The notes under the pieces were generated by a model. The model had not been told where the DNA came from. It saw only the letters and a program-made list of their open reading frames with translations, and searched no databases. A stretch of 64,000 nucleotides of DNA, taken from assembly GCF_000021945.1 (NCBI RefSeq), contig NC_011831.1, forward strand, positions 1,997,353 to 2,061,352, in the 5' to 3' direction. The position numbers and the translations under genes were made by a program. Below, piece after piece: positions 25,507-35,955 of this stretch. The DNA is from Chloroflexus aggregans DSM 9485 (GTDB lineage Bacteria > Chloroflexota > Chloroflexia > Chloroflexales > Chloroflexaceae). Within the stretch, counting starts at the first letter, position 1, and the number at the start of each line of letters is the position of its first letter.

Positions 25507-27096
25507 TTAACATCCACCACCAGCCCTCATTCCATACATCTGTGCTGCTGCGACGATCTTACCCTTCGCTACCAATTCGCTCATTGTGATGATGTAGGGA
25601 TGCAGTAGCGTATCTTCGGCGATAAACGGGATGTGTTGACGGATCAACTCATACACCGGGCCGGTGCCGCGACCAAGTCGTGCTGCTGCGCCCAAGGCTT
25701 GGCGGCGAAAATCGATGCCTTGTGCGGCGGCAAATAGCTCCAGCGCCAAGATCTGAGCGACATTATCGAGGATCGAACGTAATTTAAGGCCGGCGGTTAG
25801 ACCCATACTCACGTGATCCTCGACGTTAGCCGAGGTCGGAATACTATCAACGCTGGCCGGATGGGCGAGCACCTTATTTTCGGTGGCTAAGGCAGCAGCG
25901 GTATATTGGACAATCATAAATCCTGAGTTGAGACCACCGTCATGGGTGAGAAACGCCGGTAAGACGTGCGTGTTGGAAGCTTCGTCAGTTAGGCGCATTA
26001 AACGTCGCTCAGCGATGTTACCCAATTCGGCAACGGCTAAACCGAGGTAATCTAATGCAATCGCGAGTGGTTCACCGTGAAAGTTTCCACCGGAGATTAC
26101 CTCAACCCTACCATCATCATCGACAAAAATCAGTGGATTATCGGTCACGGCATTGAGTTCGATGGAGAATACCCATCGTGCATACGCAATCGCGTCACGG
26201 ACAGCACCATGGACTTGGGGAATACAGCGTAACGTGTACGCATCTTGGACGTGACGAGGATCGTTCGTGCGCACAAACTCACTACCGGCCAGTAAGTCGC
26301 GCAGATGAGCGGCGCACTCGATCTGCCGCGGAAAGGGACGTAGCTCATGGAGTCGCGGATCGAACGCTGCCGGTGTACCGTGAAGAGCCTCAAGGCTCAG
26401 ACAACCGGCTATATCGGCGGTCGCACTCAACAACTCGGCGCGTGCTGTTTCGAGCACGCCCAGCGCACACATGACTGCCGTTCCGTTCGTGAGTGCCAAA
26501 CCCTCTTTTGCCGCCAAGTGGAGCGGTTGCCAGCCTAACCGTTGCAATACGACGGTTGCCGGCATCACCTCTCCATGCCATTCGACCTCTCCCAAGCCGA
26601 GCATCGGTAACGCCATATGGGCGAGTGGCGCGAGATCACCGCTCGCCCCCAGCGAACCTTTACTAGGGATGCGCGGATGAATACCGTAGTTGAGCATATC
26701 GATCAGCCGTTCGAGCGTTTCCAGGCGCACACCCGAATGACCACGGGCAAGAGTATTGGCACGGATGAGCATAATGGCCCGCGTCGTAGGCAGATCGAAG
26801 ACCGGCCCCACGCCTACAGCATGGCTGACCAGAATGTTGTACTGCAATTGTTCGACTTGTTCGGACGCAATCACCCGATCTTTGAATGCCCCAAAACCGG
26901 TAGTAATCCCGTAGGCGACCACGCCACGAGCGAGTAAATCTTGAATAGCTTGGGCTGCGCGGGTTACCCGCTCGCGCGCTACCGGGGTCAGGCGTACCGC
27001 CGGGTTACCGGGTTGACCATAGGCTACGGCCAAAACCTGCTCGATAGTAAGGCTTGCCCCATCAAGAAGCACTTCGTCACCAGACATAGATCTCAA
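25507..27096 (-). CDS. hutH: Histidine ammonia-lyase
   Basis: A 529-residue enzyme that removes ammonia from L-histidine to give urocanate, the first step of histidine breakdown. The Ala151-Ser152-Gly153 triad in GSLGASGDLAPLAH forms the MIO electrophile. YGITTGFGAFKD and the active-site NGTAVM and SNxHVLP-like segments are also present. It ends in a Gly/Cys tail (GGGC). It is the last gene of hutU-hutI-hutH on the minus strand, 36 bases after hutI. Met4 is an alternative start. Confidence 0.96.
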   Translation of the reverse strand: MRSMSGDEVLLDGASLTIEQVLAVAYGQPGNPAVRLTPVARERVTRAAQAIQDLLARGVVAYGITTGFGAFKDRVIASEQVEQLQYNILVSHAVGVGPVFDLPTTRAIMLIRANTLARGHSGVRLETLERLIDMLNYGIHPRIPSKGSLGASGDLAPLAHMALPMLGLGEVEWHGEVMPATVVLQRLGWQPLHLAAKEGLALTNGTAVMCALGVLETARAELLSATADIAGCLSLEALHGTPAAFDPRLHELRPFPRQIECAAHLRDLLAGSEFVRTNDPRHVQDAYTLRCIPQVHGAVRDAIAYARWVFSIELNAVTDNPLIFVDDDGRVEVISGGNFHGEPLAIALDYLGLAVAELGNIAERRLMRLTDEASNTHVLPAFLTHDGGLNSGFMIVQYTAAALATENKVLAHPASVDSIPTSANVEDHVSMGLTAGLKLRSILDNVAQILALELFAAAQGIDFRRQALGAAARLGRGTGPVYELIRQHIPFIAEDTLLHPYIITMSELVAKGKIVAAAQMYGMRAGGGC

Positions 27097-27132
27097 CCAT
27101 CGTAAACGTTACAATACGCTCGGTACCATATC

Positions 27133-28419
27133 TTACTCATTGGTAACTACGACCTGCCCTCGTTTGATCACCTGTGCCACCGGCATTCCACCTAACTCAT
27201 ACATCAGCCAGCGATAATCATCGGCGGCCAAGATGAGCAGATCGGCCTGCATACCAGGCATTAATGCTCCAACATGCCCACCGCGACCGATCGCATAGGC
27301 AGCGTTGACCGTCGTTGCAATCAATGTCTCGGCAGGAAGCATGCGCAGGTAGCGACAGGCGATTGCCATTGTCAACGGTAATGACAGCGATGGCGCCGAA
27401 CCGGGGTTGGCATCGGTGCTGAGCGCAACGGCAACGCCGGCATCGATCATTGCCCGTGCAGCAGCAAAATGGCTCAGACCGAGATTGAGCGAGACGAGCG
27501 GTAACAAGACGGCGACGGTCGAGCTGGCTGCCAGTGCTGTAAAGGCCGACGGGCCGGTAACATCGAGGTGATCGACTGACGTGGCACCCAGTTCAAGCGC
27601 CATTGCCAGCCCACCCAGCTCGACAAACTCATCGACGTGGGCTTTGCGCGGTAGGCCCAAACTGCGTGCTGCGTCCAACACTCGCCGACTCTGCGCCACA
27701 TCGAACGCACCTCGCTCACAGAAGACATCAACGAAGAGCGGAATCGCGCGCGCAGCGAATGATGAGACAGCATACCAGTCGCGAGCGAGCGGCAACATCG
27801 ACTCGACTACCAGATCAATGTAGTCATCGGCTCGACCGGTAAACTCTGGTGGCACCGCATGCGCTGCGAGAAAGGTAGGGACAAGCTCAATCGGTTGTGC
27901 CGCATCAAGCAGCGCAATAGCTGCCAATTGACGTAATTCTGCGTCGCGTTCAAGACCGTAACCGGTCTTCACTTCGGCGGTAGTCGTCCCGAACGACAAC
28001 ATCTGCCGCAAGCGAGGTAGTGCCGCATGAACCAGTTCGGTAGTTGTCGCCGCACGGGTGAGCCGCATGGTGCGTAAAATACCACCACCGGCGGCCATAA
28101 TCTCTTGATACGTAGCGCCGGCACAGCGCTGTTCAAATTCCTCAACCCGATCACCGGCGTACACGATATGGGTATGACAATCGACCAAACCGGGACACAC
28201 GGCCCGTCCGCGGGCATCAATCTCGTGGGACGCACGGAAGCGACGGCGGACATCGGTGCCAGGACCAACGGCCACAATGGTCGATCCACGAATAGCGACT
28301 GCTCCGTCGCGGATGACTCCCAATTCGCGCATCGCCGGGCCACGACGCAAACCGGGCGGCCCAGCACACGTTACGAGTTGTGTGGCCGAGTGGATCAGCA
28401 GGTCACAGGGTTCCATCAT
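27133..28419 (-). CDS. hutI: Imidazolonepropionase
   Basis: A 428-residue amidohydrolase that opens imidazolone-propionate to N-formimino-L-glutamate, the third step of histidine breakdown. Metal ligands are visible in VDCHTHIVYAG, AHAVPPEF and the KAHVDEF strand, and STDANPGSAPSLSL is the conserved C-terminal Asp-bearing segment. The start lies 3 bases after the hutU stop, so translation is probably coupled. Confidence 0.95.
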   Translation of the reverse strand: MMEPCDLLIHSATQLVTCAGPPGLRRGPAMRELGVIRDGAVAIRGSTIVAVGPGTDVRRRFRASHEIDARGRAVCPGLVDCHTHIVYAGDRVEEFEQRCAGATYQEIMAAGGGILRTMRLTRAATTTELVHAALPRLRQMLSFGTTTAEVKTGYGLERDAELRQLAAIALLDAAQPIELVPTFLAAHAVPPEFTGRADDYIDLVVESMLPLARDWYAVSSFAARAIPLFVDVFCERGAFDVAQSRRVLDAARSLGLPRKAHVDEFVELGGLAMALELGATSVDHLDVTGPSAFTALAASSTVAVLLPLVSLNLGLSHFAAARAMIDAGVAVALSTDANPGSAPSLSLPLTMAIACRYLRMLPAETLIATTVNAAYAIGRGGHVGALMPGMQADLLILAADDYRWLMYELGGMPVAQVIKRGQVVVTNE

Positions 28420-28422
28420 ACG

Positions 28423-30075
28423 CTACTGCCCCAACATCGGCATATCGATCCCGTGCCGGCGGGCAAACGCAATCGCCTCTGGGTAACCGGCATCGGCGTG
28501 GCGCACAACGCCCATACCGGGATCGGTGGTGAGCACCCGCTCGATCCGGCGCGCGGCTTCGGGGGTACCATCGGCAACGATCACTTGCCCGGCGTGGATG
28601 CTGTAGCCGATACCGACGCCACCACCGTGATGAATGCTGACCCACGTCGCGCCGCCAACCGCATTGAGCAGGGCATTGAGCAATGGCCAATCGGCGATGG
28701 CATCAGAACCATCACGCATACCTTCCGTTTCCCGGTTGGGACTCGCCACCGAGCCGGCATCGAGATGGTCGCGCCCGATGACAATCGGTGCTTTCACCGC
28801 TCCACGGGCGACAAGATCGTTTAACAGAAGACCGGCCTTTGCTCGTTCACCATAGCCAAGCCAACAGATGCGAGCCGGTAAGCCTTGAAACGTGACGTAT
28901 TCACGGGCCAGCCGTAGCCAACGACCAAGATGCTCATTGTCGGGGAACAACTCGCTGATTGCACCATCGGTAACGTAAATATCTTCGGGGTCGCCGGAGA
29001 GCGCCACCCAGCGGAACGGGCCTTTACCTTCGCAAAACAAAGGGCGGATATAGGCCGGCACGAAACCGGGGTAGCTAAAAGCATCCTTAACGCCGGCATC
29101 GAACGCACGCTGACGCAGATTATTGCCATAATCGAACACGATGCAGCCACGCCGTTGCCATTCAAGCAATACGCGTACATGCTCAGCCATCGACTCCAAT
29201 ACCCGGCGATCGTATTCGTCAGGATCACGCTCGCGCAACGCAGCCGCTTCTGCCAATGACAGACCGGCCGGAATATAACCGTAGCGCACATCGTGGGCAC
29301 TTGTCTGATCGGTGGCGACATCGGGCGTTACACCACGACGAAGCATTTCGGGTAACACCTCACTCGCATTCCCGATCAGCGCGATTGAGAGGGGAGTACC
29401 GGCTGCCCGCGCCTCTTCGGCCCACGTCATCGCTTCTTCGAGATCATCGCTCAGGCGATCAACCTGGCGGAGACGTAGACGCCGTTCAGCCCGCCAACGA
29501 TCAACCTCTACGGCAATAATCACGCCCTCGTTCAAGGTCACGGCCAACGGCTGCGCACCACCCATCTCACCAAGACCGGCTGTCACCACCAGTTTGCCAC
29601 GCAGCGTCCCCCAACCGGCCGAGCGGGCCAGCGCGCCGAACGTCTCATACGTACCTTGCAAAATCCCTTGCGTGCCGATATAAATCCAACTCCCTGCCGT
29701 CATCTGCCCATACATCGTCAGCCCGGCCGCTTCCCAACGGTCAAAATTGGCCTGCGTAGCCCATGCCGGCACGAGATGAGCGTTGGCAATCAAGACCCGT
29801 GGTGCATCGAGGTGGGTACGAAAGACGGCAACCGGCTTACCCGATTGCACGATCAGGGTTTCGTCAGGCTGAAGACGGCGCAGCGTAGCCAGAATCGCGT
29901 CGAAGCACGCCCAATTGCGGGCGGCACGCCCCCGCCCACCGTAGACGATCAAATGCTCTGGATCGAAGGCGACATCGGGATCAAGGTTATTTTGGATCAT
30001 ACGGTATGCCGCTTCGATCTGCCAATTTGCACACGTGAGGGTAGTGCCGCGCGGCGCACGAATAATCCGAGACAT
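28423..30075 (-). CDS. hutU: Urocanate hydratase
   Basis: A 550-residue NAD-dependent enzyme that converts urocanate to imidazolone-propionate. Seen: [17 protein letters not shown] near the N-terminus, [36 protein letters not shown]-type segments, [14 protein letters not shown] and, near the C-terminus, [17 protein letters not shown]. The start at 30075 ([10 protein letters not shown]) is chosen over an ATG nine codons upstream because AAGGAGGT lies immediately before it. It is the first gene of the hut operon. HutG/HutF for the last step are not in the window. A candidate promoter is at 30127-30155. Confidence 0.95.
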   Translation of the reverse strand: MSRIIRAPRGTTLTCANWQIEAAYRMIQNNLDPDVAFDPEHLIVYGGRGRAARNWACFDAILATLRRLQPDETLIVQSGKPVAVFRTHLDAPRVLIANAHLVPAWATQANFDRWEAAGLTMYGQMTAGSWIYIGTQGILQGTYETFGALARSAGWGTLRGKLVVTAGLGEMGGAQPLAVTLNEGVIIAVEVDRWRAERRLRLRQVDRLSDDLEEAMTWAEEARAAGTPLSIALIGNASEVLPEMLRRGVTPDVATDQTSAHDVRYGYIPAGLSLAEAAALRERDPDEYDRRVLESMAEHVRVLLEWQRRGCIVFDYGNNLRQRAFDAGVKDAFSYPGFVPAYIRPLFCEGKGPFRWVALSGDPEDIYVTDGAISELFPDNEHLGRWLRLAREYVTFQGLPARICWLGYGERAKAGLLLNDLVARGAVKAPIVIGRDHLDAGSVASPNRETEGMRDGSDAIADWPLLNALLNAVGGATWVSIHHGGGVGIGYSIHAGQVIVADGTPEAARRIERVLTTDPGMGVVRHADAGYPEAIAFARRHGIDMPMLGQ

Positions 30076-30126
30076 AGTACCTCCTTGTACAACGTCAGGC
30101 ATCCATTGCCTTGTGATGCGTATAGT

Positions 30127-30155
30127 ATAGTACTGTTACATGCTCATCTCGACAA
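30127..30155 (-). promoter_or_regulatory. Candidate promoter of the hut operon
   Basis: Minus strand: TTGTCG (30150-30155), 17-bp spacer, TACTAT (30127-30132), 52 bases before hutU. The match is moderate. A repeated TATAGTATAGTACTG lies across the -10 region. Confidence 0.35.
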
Positions 30156-30215
30156 CTTCGTATCTGGCACCCATTGGTGTGCCCCAACCTTTCATTTCAC
30201 CCATACCTGTACGCT

Positions 30216-30941
30216 TCAAGGCCCTACATTCGTAGCATAGCGCCGGAGAGCAACAGCAGCATTTTCGGTCAGCGCCGGGCCGTGTCCGAAACAGAGGGTT
30301 GCAAACTGACGTTGGGCTAGCCGGTGTACACTGTGGGCCAACGCAGTGGCATCTTCGAGCACGATGGGTTGCTGTAAACTTTTTCCTCGATGCATAACTG
30401 CATCGGCGGCAAAAAGCACCTGTTGGCTCGACCAATACAACCCGATCTGACCGGCACTGTGGCCGGGTAGATGAATGACTTCGAGACCACCGGCCACAGG
30501 GATCGTTTCGCCATCGGTGACCAAGCGGTCGACACGCGCCGGCGAAAACGTTGACGGCATGAACCGCTTGGCGACACCAAACGCAACCCGATTAAACCAG
30601 CCGGGGGAACTGACGGTTGTTGGGCGTACCGCTTGGCCGGCTGCCACCAGTTCGGCATCGAGCGGATGCATCCAGACCGTCGCGCCGGTTTGTGCTTGCA
30701 GCGCAGCCACATTACCGGCGTGATCAATATGGTGATGCGTCACAATGATGTGTTGTACTTGTTTGGGAGAACGCCCAAGGAAGTTCAGTGCAGCCAATAC
30801 TCCGGCGCCTTGATCGGGGTAGCCGGTGTCAATAATGGTGACGTGACCGGCCATCAGAATAAAGAAGACGTTGACTGAAGAGAGGGGAATCGGTAGGGTG
30901 AGTTCGTACAATCCGGGAACCAGCAGACGCGGCTTTGGCAT
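30216..30941 (-). CDS. Metallo-beta-lactamase-fold hydrolase
   Basis: A 241-residue MBL-fold enzyme. The zinc motif HxHxDH is THHHIDHAGN (His69, His71, Asp73, His74); further ligands are His in HLPGHSAGQIG (about 160), Asp in LFAADAVMHRG and His in CFGHGPAL. The N-terminus VPGLYELTLPIPLSSVNVFF and IIDTGYPDQG are typical of glyoxalase-II-like or small-thioester hydrolases; the substrate is unknown. It is separated from the lipoprotein gene upstream by a spacer with a hairpin, and from hutU downstream by divergent orientation in the sense that both lie on minus with a promoter between. Confidence 0.88.
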   Translation of the reverse strand: MPKPRLLVPGLYELTLPIPLSSVNVFFILMAGHVTIIDTGYPDQGAGVLAALNFLGRSPKQVQHIIVTHHHIDHAGNVAALQAQTGATVWMHPLDAELVAAGQAVRPTTVSSPGWFNRVAFGVAKRFMPSTFSPARVDRLVTDGETIPVAGGLEVIHLPGHSAGQIGLYWSSQQVLFAADAVMHRGKSLQQPIVLEDATALAHSVHRLAQRQFATLCFGHGPALTENAAVALRRYATNVGP

Positions 30942-30978
30942 ACGGGTCTATACCCTTTCCATTATTAGGCGCAGGGTC

Positions 30979-31001
30979 GGGGCAACCCTTGTGGTTGCCC
31001 C
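30979..31001. repeat. GC-rich hairpin element between lipoprotein and MBL genes
   Basis: GGGGCAACC/GGTTGCCCC, a perfect 9-bp stem (30979-30987 with 30993-31001) with loop CTTGT. There is no T run after it on either side. The same kind of GGGGCAACCCTTGTGGTTGC element is common as an interspersed repeat in bacterial genomes; it may also stabilise or end the lipoprotein mRNA. Confidence 0.6.
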
Positions 31002-31046
31002 AACGGGTTGCTCCAACAGGACGACCCTCGTGGCTACCATCTCTGC

Positions 31047-32297
31047 TCAGTAATTCTCTTTCAGCCACTGCCGCCAACCAGCATCAAATTCGGCGTAGGT
31101 TATGCCAAACGCTTTTTGCAACGCCTTATCGTAAAACTCGATCCCAGTACCCGGCGTATCACGTACCGCAGCCGCAAAACGCCAGAACCCATCCAGCCCA
31201 CCTTGCGTCTCAACGATATACGCGACCAGCGAGTACGCAAACCCGTAGGCAAGGCTCCGATCAACCTCCAACGTCGTCATATGATCCATATCCTGCGGAC
31301 GAACACCGCCGTTAGGGTCAACCAATGGGATAATGCGGCCCCGGCGTACTGCGGCACTCACTGCATTCCGCCGTGGATTGTTTGAGACATACTCGGCTAA
31401 ACCTTCACTCATCCAGTCGGTGATTCGATACTCTTGGGCGAACGCACGGGTATATGCCCAGTGGGTCAGTTCATGCACAATCGTGCTATACAGCTCCGCT
31501 TCCCAGCCCACATTCGGGTCGTAGAAGCCAAAGGCATACGAGAAAGGAGCAAAGATATCGACGCGGTCGTTGCGGGGACGTGAACCTGCCGAGTACCAAG
31601 CTAGTGAGTTGGGATTGACCGGTGGCGTAATGCCGAAGATTGGGCGGAGATAGACGTTGAACTTGTTCTCAGGCGTGCGACCAAGAGTGTCGATTACTTG
31701 CTGGCGGGCGCGCAGGACCATATCTTCAATGATGGTATTGACTTCTGCCGACCATTCGTAGGTGTTGAGTGTGAAATACTCATTGTCGATCTTGATCTTT
31801 GCACCCAACTGCTCCTCGGTTGGCTCGCTCATCACCCAACGTCCATCTTCCATCTGGCGGAAGAGCAGATCGCGCCGGTAGCCACCGTCATCAATTGCAG
31901 CCTGCCAAAAGCCATGCTCACGCGGTTTGACCTCGAGCACACGCATACGGCTAAACCGTGAACCGCTGAACGATGACTCCTGAAACGTGTTGAACCGCTC
32001 TTCCACCAACCGACGGAAAGGTGCATTGGTCTGATCAACGACCGAGCGGAGTAATTCAACGTTGTTGGTATTGTACGCTTCAACATAATCATCGAGTACT
32101 TGCTGAATACCGGCTGCCACCGCTTCCGGCGTCAACGTGTCGGCAGTCGGTGCAACCGTTGGTGGTACAGATGTGACAACAGCGGTCGGTGCTGCTGTTG
32201 GTTCAGCAACGGTACTGGCCGGCGTTTGCACTGTTTGGGGTGTACATGCCGTCAAGATAACGAGCAACAGAATCAACCAACGTCCGATGCGTATCAT
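31047..32297 (-). CDS. Lipoprotein with peptidase-MA-type (gluzincin) metalloprotease domain
   Basis: A 416-residue exported lipoprotein. The signal peptide (LILLLVILTAC) ends in a lipobox with Cys at about 18, followed by a Thr/Pro/Ala/Val-rich linker to about residue 55. Residues 60-180 form an NTF2-like or other alpha/beta domain (VLDDYVEAYNTNNVELLRSV). The C-terminal half carries HELTHWAYTRA and, 20 residues later, SEGLAEYVS, the HExxH...E zinc set of gluzincins (peptidase MA-like). It is probably a membrane-anchored extracellular protease; the target is unknown. It is divergent from the methyltransferase gene at 32430. Confidence 0.86.
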   Translation of the reverse strand: MIRIGRWLILLLVILTACTPQTVQTPASTVAEPTAAPTAVVTSVPPTVAPTADTLTPEAVAAGIQQVLDDYVEAYNTNNVELLRSVVDQTNAPFRRLVEERFNTFQESSFSGSRFSRMRVLEVKPREHGFWQAAIDDGGYRRDLLFRQMEDGRWVMSEPTEEQLGAKIKIDNEYFTLNTYEWSAEVNTIIEDMVLRARQQVIDTLGRTPENKFNVYLRPIFGITPPVNPNSLAWYSAGSRPRNDRVDIFAPFSYAFGFYDPNVGWEAELYSTIVHELTHWAYTRAFAQEYRITDWMSEGLAEYVSNNPRRNAVSAAVRRGRIIPLVDPNGGVRPQDMDHMTTLEVDRSLAYGFAYSLVAYIVETQGGLDGFWRFAAAVRDTPGTGIEFYDKALQKAFGITYAEFDAGWRQWLKENY

Positions 32298-32429
32298 ATA
32301 ACCTCCAAGGGAAACTATGTAGGTATCTCACGATATTGTACCGCGTTCAGGATACTTATGGGATATACTACGGCGAGAGAAATGGTCGTGATAGGGAACT
32401 GAGAATCTATCCATCTATCTTTGCTTCGC

Positions 32430-33620
32430 ATGGATCTTACGCTCATCGAATGGCTACACTCGGCAGAAGGTCAGGCGATCTTGGCCGAACTTGCTACGCG
32501 CGAGCTACGCGAAACCGACCTCTTGACCGAACTAAACCGGCTTCGTCGCCACCTACCTGCCGAACGAGCGCGAGCGGCGATTGAACAAGCATTGCTACGG
32601 CGCAAAGCCATCGCGAAGTTTCCGTATGCCGACCGAATGCTGTTTACCCGCGACGCCCTCGAACAGGCATCGGCGGCTCCGGTAGCCGCACACCGTGCTG
32701 CGCGATTAGCCTGCCAACGCAGAGTGGCCGATCTAGGTTGTGGGATCGGCGGTGATACGATTGCAATGGCCCTTGCCGGCATACAGGTGATCGCGGTGGA
32801 ACGCGATCCGATTCGGTTGGCACTGGCGCAAGCAAATCTCGCCGCATTAGGGCTGGGTGAGCGGGTGCTGTGGCTCAAACGCGACCTGTTGCACGAACCG
32901 CCACCGCACGCCGATGCGCTCTTCTGTGACCCGGCCCGTCGCGTCGGCGACCAACGGATCTTTGATCCGGCTGCGTTTCAGCCACCGCTGACTCACGTGC
33001 TAGGCTGGCAGCGATACAATCCGGCACTCGTGGTCAAGTTGGCGCCCGGCATTGACCGCAACCGCATACCGGCAGAGGCAGAATTGGAGTTTGTCTCGTT
33101 CGACGGTGAATTGAAGGAGGCAGTGCTCTGGTGCGGCTCCTTAGCGACGACCGAACGGCGAGCAACGGTATTGAACGGTGCAGGCAACGCGGTATCGCTG
33201 ACCGCCGGCGCAGCATCACCACCACCCCTGAGTACACCGCAGATCGTGCTCTACGAACCTGACCCCACCATCATCCGGGCCGGGCTAATTGCCGAACTGG
33301 CCGCTCAACTCGGCGCTGCCCAACTTTCACCCGATATTGCCTACCTCACTGCCACGACCTATCACCCCACACCATTCGCCCGCACATGGCCGATTATTAC
33401 GTGGCTGCCCTTTCAACTGAAGCGGCTCCGGGCACTACTGCGCGACCTTAACGCCGGCCCGGTCACCGTCAAGAAGCGAGGTTCACCGCTCGATACAACG
33501 ACACTGGCCCATCAGCTCAGCGGCAATGGCAATCGCCGGCTCGTGGTCGTGCTAACCCGACTCCCCTCTGGCCCTATTGCAGTGATATGTGATGAAATGA
33601 TCGCAAACGATAATCGGTAA
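32430..33620 (+). CDS. Class I SAM methyltransferase with THUMP-like C-terminal domain
   Basis: A 396-residue protein. The N-terminal 95 residues are helical (LIEWLHSAEGQAILAEL...). Residues about 95-200 form the methyltransferase core: VADLGCGIGGDTIAMALAGI (motif I), VIAVERDPIRLALAQANLAA and ADALFCDPARR. The last 100 residues contain TATTYHPTPFARTWPIITWL and VTVKKRGSPLD, the THUMP-like domain seen in this uncharacterised family. Such architecture suggests an RNA substrate, but none is proven. The ATG at 32430 (MDLTLIEWL) is used; a TTG three codons earlier is possible. Confidence 0.83.
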   Translation: MDLTLIEWLHSAEGQAILAELATRELRETDLLTELNRLRRHLPAERARAAIEQALLRRKAIAKFPYADRMLFTRDALEQASAAPVAAHRAARLACQRRVADLGCGIGGDTIAMALAGIQVIAVERDPIRLALAQANLAALGLGERVLWLKRDLLHEPPPHADALFCDPARRVGDQRIFDPAAFQPPLTHVLGWQRYNPALVVKLAPGIDRNRIPAEAELEFVSFDGELKEAVLWCGSLATTERRATVLNGAGNAVSLTAGAASPPPLSTPQIVLYEPDPTIIRAGLIAELAAQLGAAQLSPDIAYLTATTYHPTPFARTWPIITWLPFQLKRLRALLRDLNAGPVTVKKRGSPLDTTTLAHQLSGNGNRRLVVVLTRLPSGPIAVICDEMIANDNR

Positions 33621-33748
33621 GAGAAACCCAGCAACTCGATCGATAAGGAACCCACTCCTGCACAGTCCACCTTGCGATTGATGGCAACCCAAGGCAAGCA
33701 TGCTACCTTATGCAAAGGAATTGTTGACTCAGCAAAAGGTTTGCCACA

Positions 33749-34969
33749 ATGACCCTCACCCAGCACGCTCGCTATCGGGGCTTAAGCATCCTCATCGTGA
33801 TTAACTTCATGATGTACGCCGGCTTTTTCATGGTCATCCCGCTCGTATCAGTCCACTATGTCCAAACGATGGGTTTTGCCGCAGTGACGGTCGGGATGGC
33901 GCTCGCGTTGCGCCAACTCGTTCAGCAAGGGGTGAGTGTCGGCGGTGGGGTGCTCTCAGATCGCTTCGGCGGACGTAACCTGATTACCGCCGGCGTCTTG
34001 ATCCGCGCTCTTGGATTCGTCAGCCTTGCCTTTGCCAACACACCATTGCTGCTCTTCGCCGCGATGCTACTCTCGGCGCTTGGTGGAGCACTCTTTGAAG
34101 CACCGAGTCGAGCCGGGATTGCTGTGTTGACAACCCCTGACGAACGCGCCCGTGCCTTTTCGATCAACGGGGTGGGCGGTGGTTTAGGGATGGTAGTCGG
34201 GCCTTTCGTCGGTTCGCTCTTACTCGATTTTGGCTTTACTACGGTAGCCCTGGCAGCCGCCATCTGTTTTGCGCTGATCGGCGTGCTCAGCTTACTCTTA
34301 CCGCCGCTGGAGACGGCAAGTGATCGGACACGGCTAGGGTTTGGTTTGAGGTTGGCATTGCGCGACCGTCCGTTTCTGATCTTTACCGCCTTACTGATGG
34401 GCTACTGGTTTATGTGGGTACAATTGACGATCAGCCTACCACTGGCCGGCGAGCGATTGACCAATGCCGCCGATGCGGTGCGGTGGATCTATGGTATCAA
34501 TGCGGGGATGACCGTCCTCTTGCAAATCCCGATCATGGGGCTGGTTGAACGACGCCTCCGACCACCCACCATCCTGATCCTCGGTATCGCGTTGATGGCC
34601 GGTGGCCTGGGAATGGTTGCCATCGCCGAGACGTTTACATTGCTCATCGGTTGTATCGTTATCTTTACCATCGGCACCTTGCTTGCCACCCCATCCCAAC
34701 AGAGCGTCACTGCCGCACTCGCCGACCCACGCGCGCTTGGCTCATACTTCGGGGTTAATGCCCTAGCACTCGCATTTGGTGGCGGATTAGGGAACCTAAG
34801 CGGTGGTCTGTTGATCGATCTCGCTACCGTTCTCCATCTCCCGGCATTACCATGGATTGTTTTTGCAACGATTGGTCTTATCAGCGCTACCGGCCTCGTC
34901 ATCCTCGATCGTCGGTTGCAACGACAATCAAATATCGCCGTCAACGCTCAACAGCAACCATCGCCGTAA
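33749..34969 (+). CDS. MFS transporter
   Basis: A 406-residue integral membrane protein with about 12 helices and the major facilitator signature between helices 2 and 3 (GGGVLSDRFGGRNLITAGVL). The N-terminal helix is LSILIVINFMMYAGFFMVIP. The protein resembles drug/proton antiporters of the DHA1/MdtG-like type by length and motif, but the substrate cannot be told. TTGACT (33724) lies upstream; AAAGG is 7-10 bases before the ATG. The aminotransferase gene follows after 53 bases and may be cotranscribed. Confidence 0.88.
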   Translation: MTLTQHARYRGLSILIVINFMMYAGFFMVIPLVSVHYVQTMGFAAVTVGMALALRQLVQQGVSVGGGVLSDRFGGRNLITAGVLIRALGFVSLAFANTPLLLFAAMLLSALGGALFEAPSRAGIAVLTTPDERARAFSINGVGGGLGMVVGPFVGSLLLDFGFTTVALAAAICFALIGVLSLLLPPLETASDRTRLGFGLRLALRDRPFLIFTALLMGYWFMWVQLTISLPLAGERLTNAADAVRWIYGINAGMTVLLQIPIMGLVERRLRPPTILILGIALMAGGLGMVAIAETFTLLIGCIVIFTIGTLLATPSQQSVTAALADPRALGSYFGVNALALAFGGGLGNLSGGLLIDLATVLHLPALPWIVFATIGLISATGLVILDRRLQRQSNIAVNAQQQPSP

Positions 34970-35022
34970 TCTGGTTTAGAATAGACGCACTGCCCCTGAT
35001 TTGGCTAGAAAGGACGAGCATT

Positions 35023-35946
35023 ATGCCCAACAACCGTTTCGCATTCTTTAACGGCGAAATCGTTCCTATCGAGCAAGCGCAAGTCAGTGTGATGACCAAT
35101 GCGCTCAACTACGGTACCGGCTGCTTTGAGGGTATTCGTGGGTATTGGAATCCCGATCATCAACAGCTCTACGTCTTTTGTCTACGTGAACATATGGAGC
35201 GTATGCACCGCTCGGCCCGCATCTTGATGATGAAGATGCCTTACAGTGTTGACGAATTGTGCCAGATTACCATCGATCTGTTGCGGCGCGAAGAGTTCCG
35301 CGAAGATGTCTACATTCGTCCACTGCTGTACAAGAGTGATCCGGCCATCGCGGTACAAATGCACGGTCTCACCGACAGTCTCACCATGTTTGCGCTTGGC
35401 TTTGGGCAATATCTCAGCGGTTCGTCCATTCGCGTGTGCGTTTCCTCATGGCGACGAATCGATGACAACATCATCCCATCGCGGGCGAAGGCCTGTGGTG
35501 CATACCTTAACTCAGCGCTGGCGAAGAGTGAAGCCTTGCTCAACGGGTACGATGAGGCGATTGTGCTGAGTAGCGACGGCCATGTCTCAGAGGCATCGGC
35601 AGCGAATCTGTTTATCGTGCGCAACGGCGTGTTGATTACTCCGCCAACCAGCGGCGATATTCTGGAAGGGATCACGCGACAGGTCGTAATCGAGCTGGCA
35701 CACAAGCAGTTAGGCCTGCCGGTGAAAGAAGCGCCGATCGATCGAACCGAGCTATACGTCGCCGACGAAGCCTTCTTCTGCGGCACCGGCGTTGAGATCA
35801 AACCGATTGTTGAGATTGACCGCCGTCCTATTGGGAACGGTACCATCGGCCCAATCGGTACGATGCTGGTCAATTTGTACGCGGACGTGGTGCGGGGACG
35901 GATCGCGGCCTACCGACACTGGTGTACGCCGGTGTATGCCAACTAA
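35023..35946 (+). CDS. ilvE: Branched-chain amino acid aminotransferase
   Basis: A 307-residue fold-type IV PLP aminotransferase that interconverts Leu, Ile and Val with their keto acids. Seen: FFNGEIVPIEQAQVSVMTNA, LNYGTGCFEGIRGYW, the PLP Lys in SRAKACGAYLNSALAKSEAL (about 156), and SEASAANLFIVRNGVLITPP, EGITRQVVIELA and ADEAFFCGTGVEI in order. The N-terminal start at 35023 (MPNNRFAFFNGE) matches the family; the frame extends upstream into the MFS gene without reason. D-amino-acid aminotransferase is the main alternative but GxGCFEGIR favours IlvE. Confidence 0.92.
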   Translation: MPNNRFAFFNGEIVPIEQAQVSVMTNALNYGTGCFEGIRGYWNPDHQQLYVFCLREHMERMHRSARILMMKMPYSVDELCQITIDLLRREEFREDVYIRPLLYKSDPAIAVQMHGLTDSLTMFALGFGQYLSGSSIRVCVSSWRRIDDNIIPSRAKACGAYLNSALAKSEALLNGYDEAIVLSSDGHVSEASAANLFIVRNGVLITPPTSGDILEGITRQVVIELAHKQLGLPVKEAPIDRTELYVADEAFFCGTGVEIKPIVEIDRRPIGNGTIGPIGTMLVNLYADVVRGRIAAYRHWCTPVYAN

Positions 35947-35955
35947 AAGGCGTTA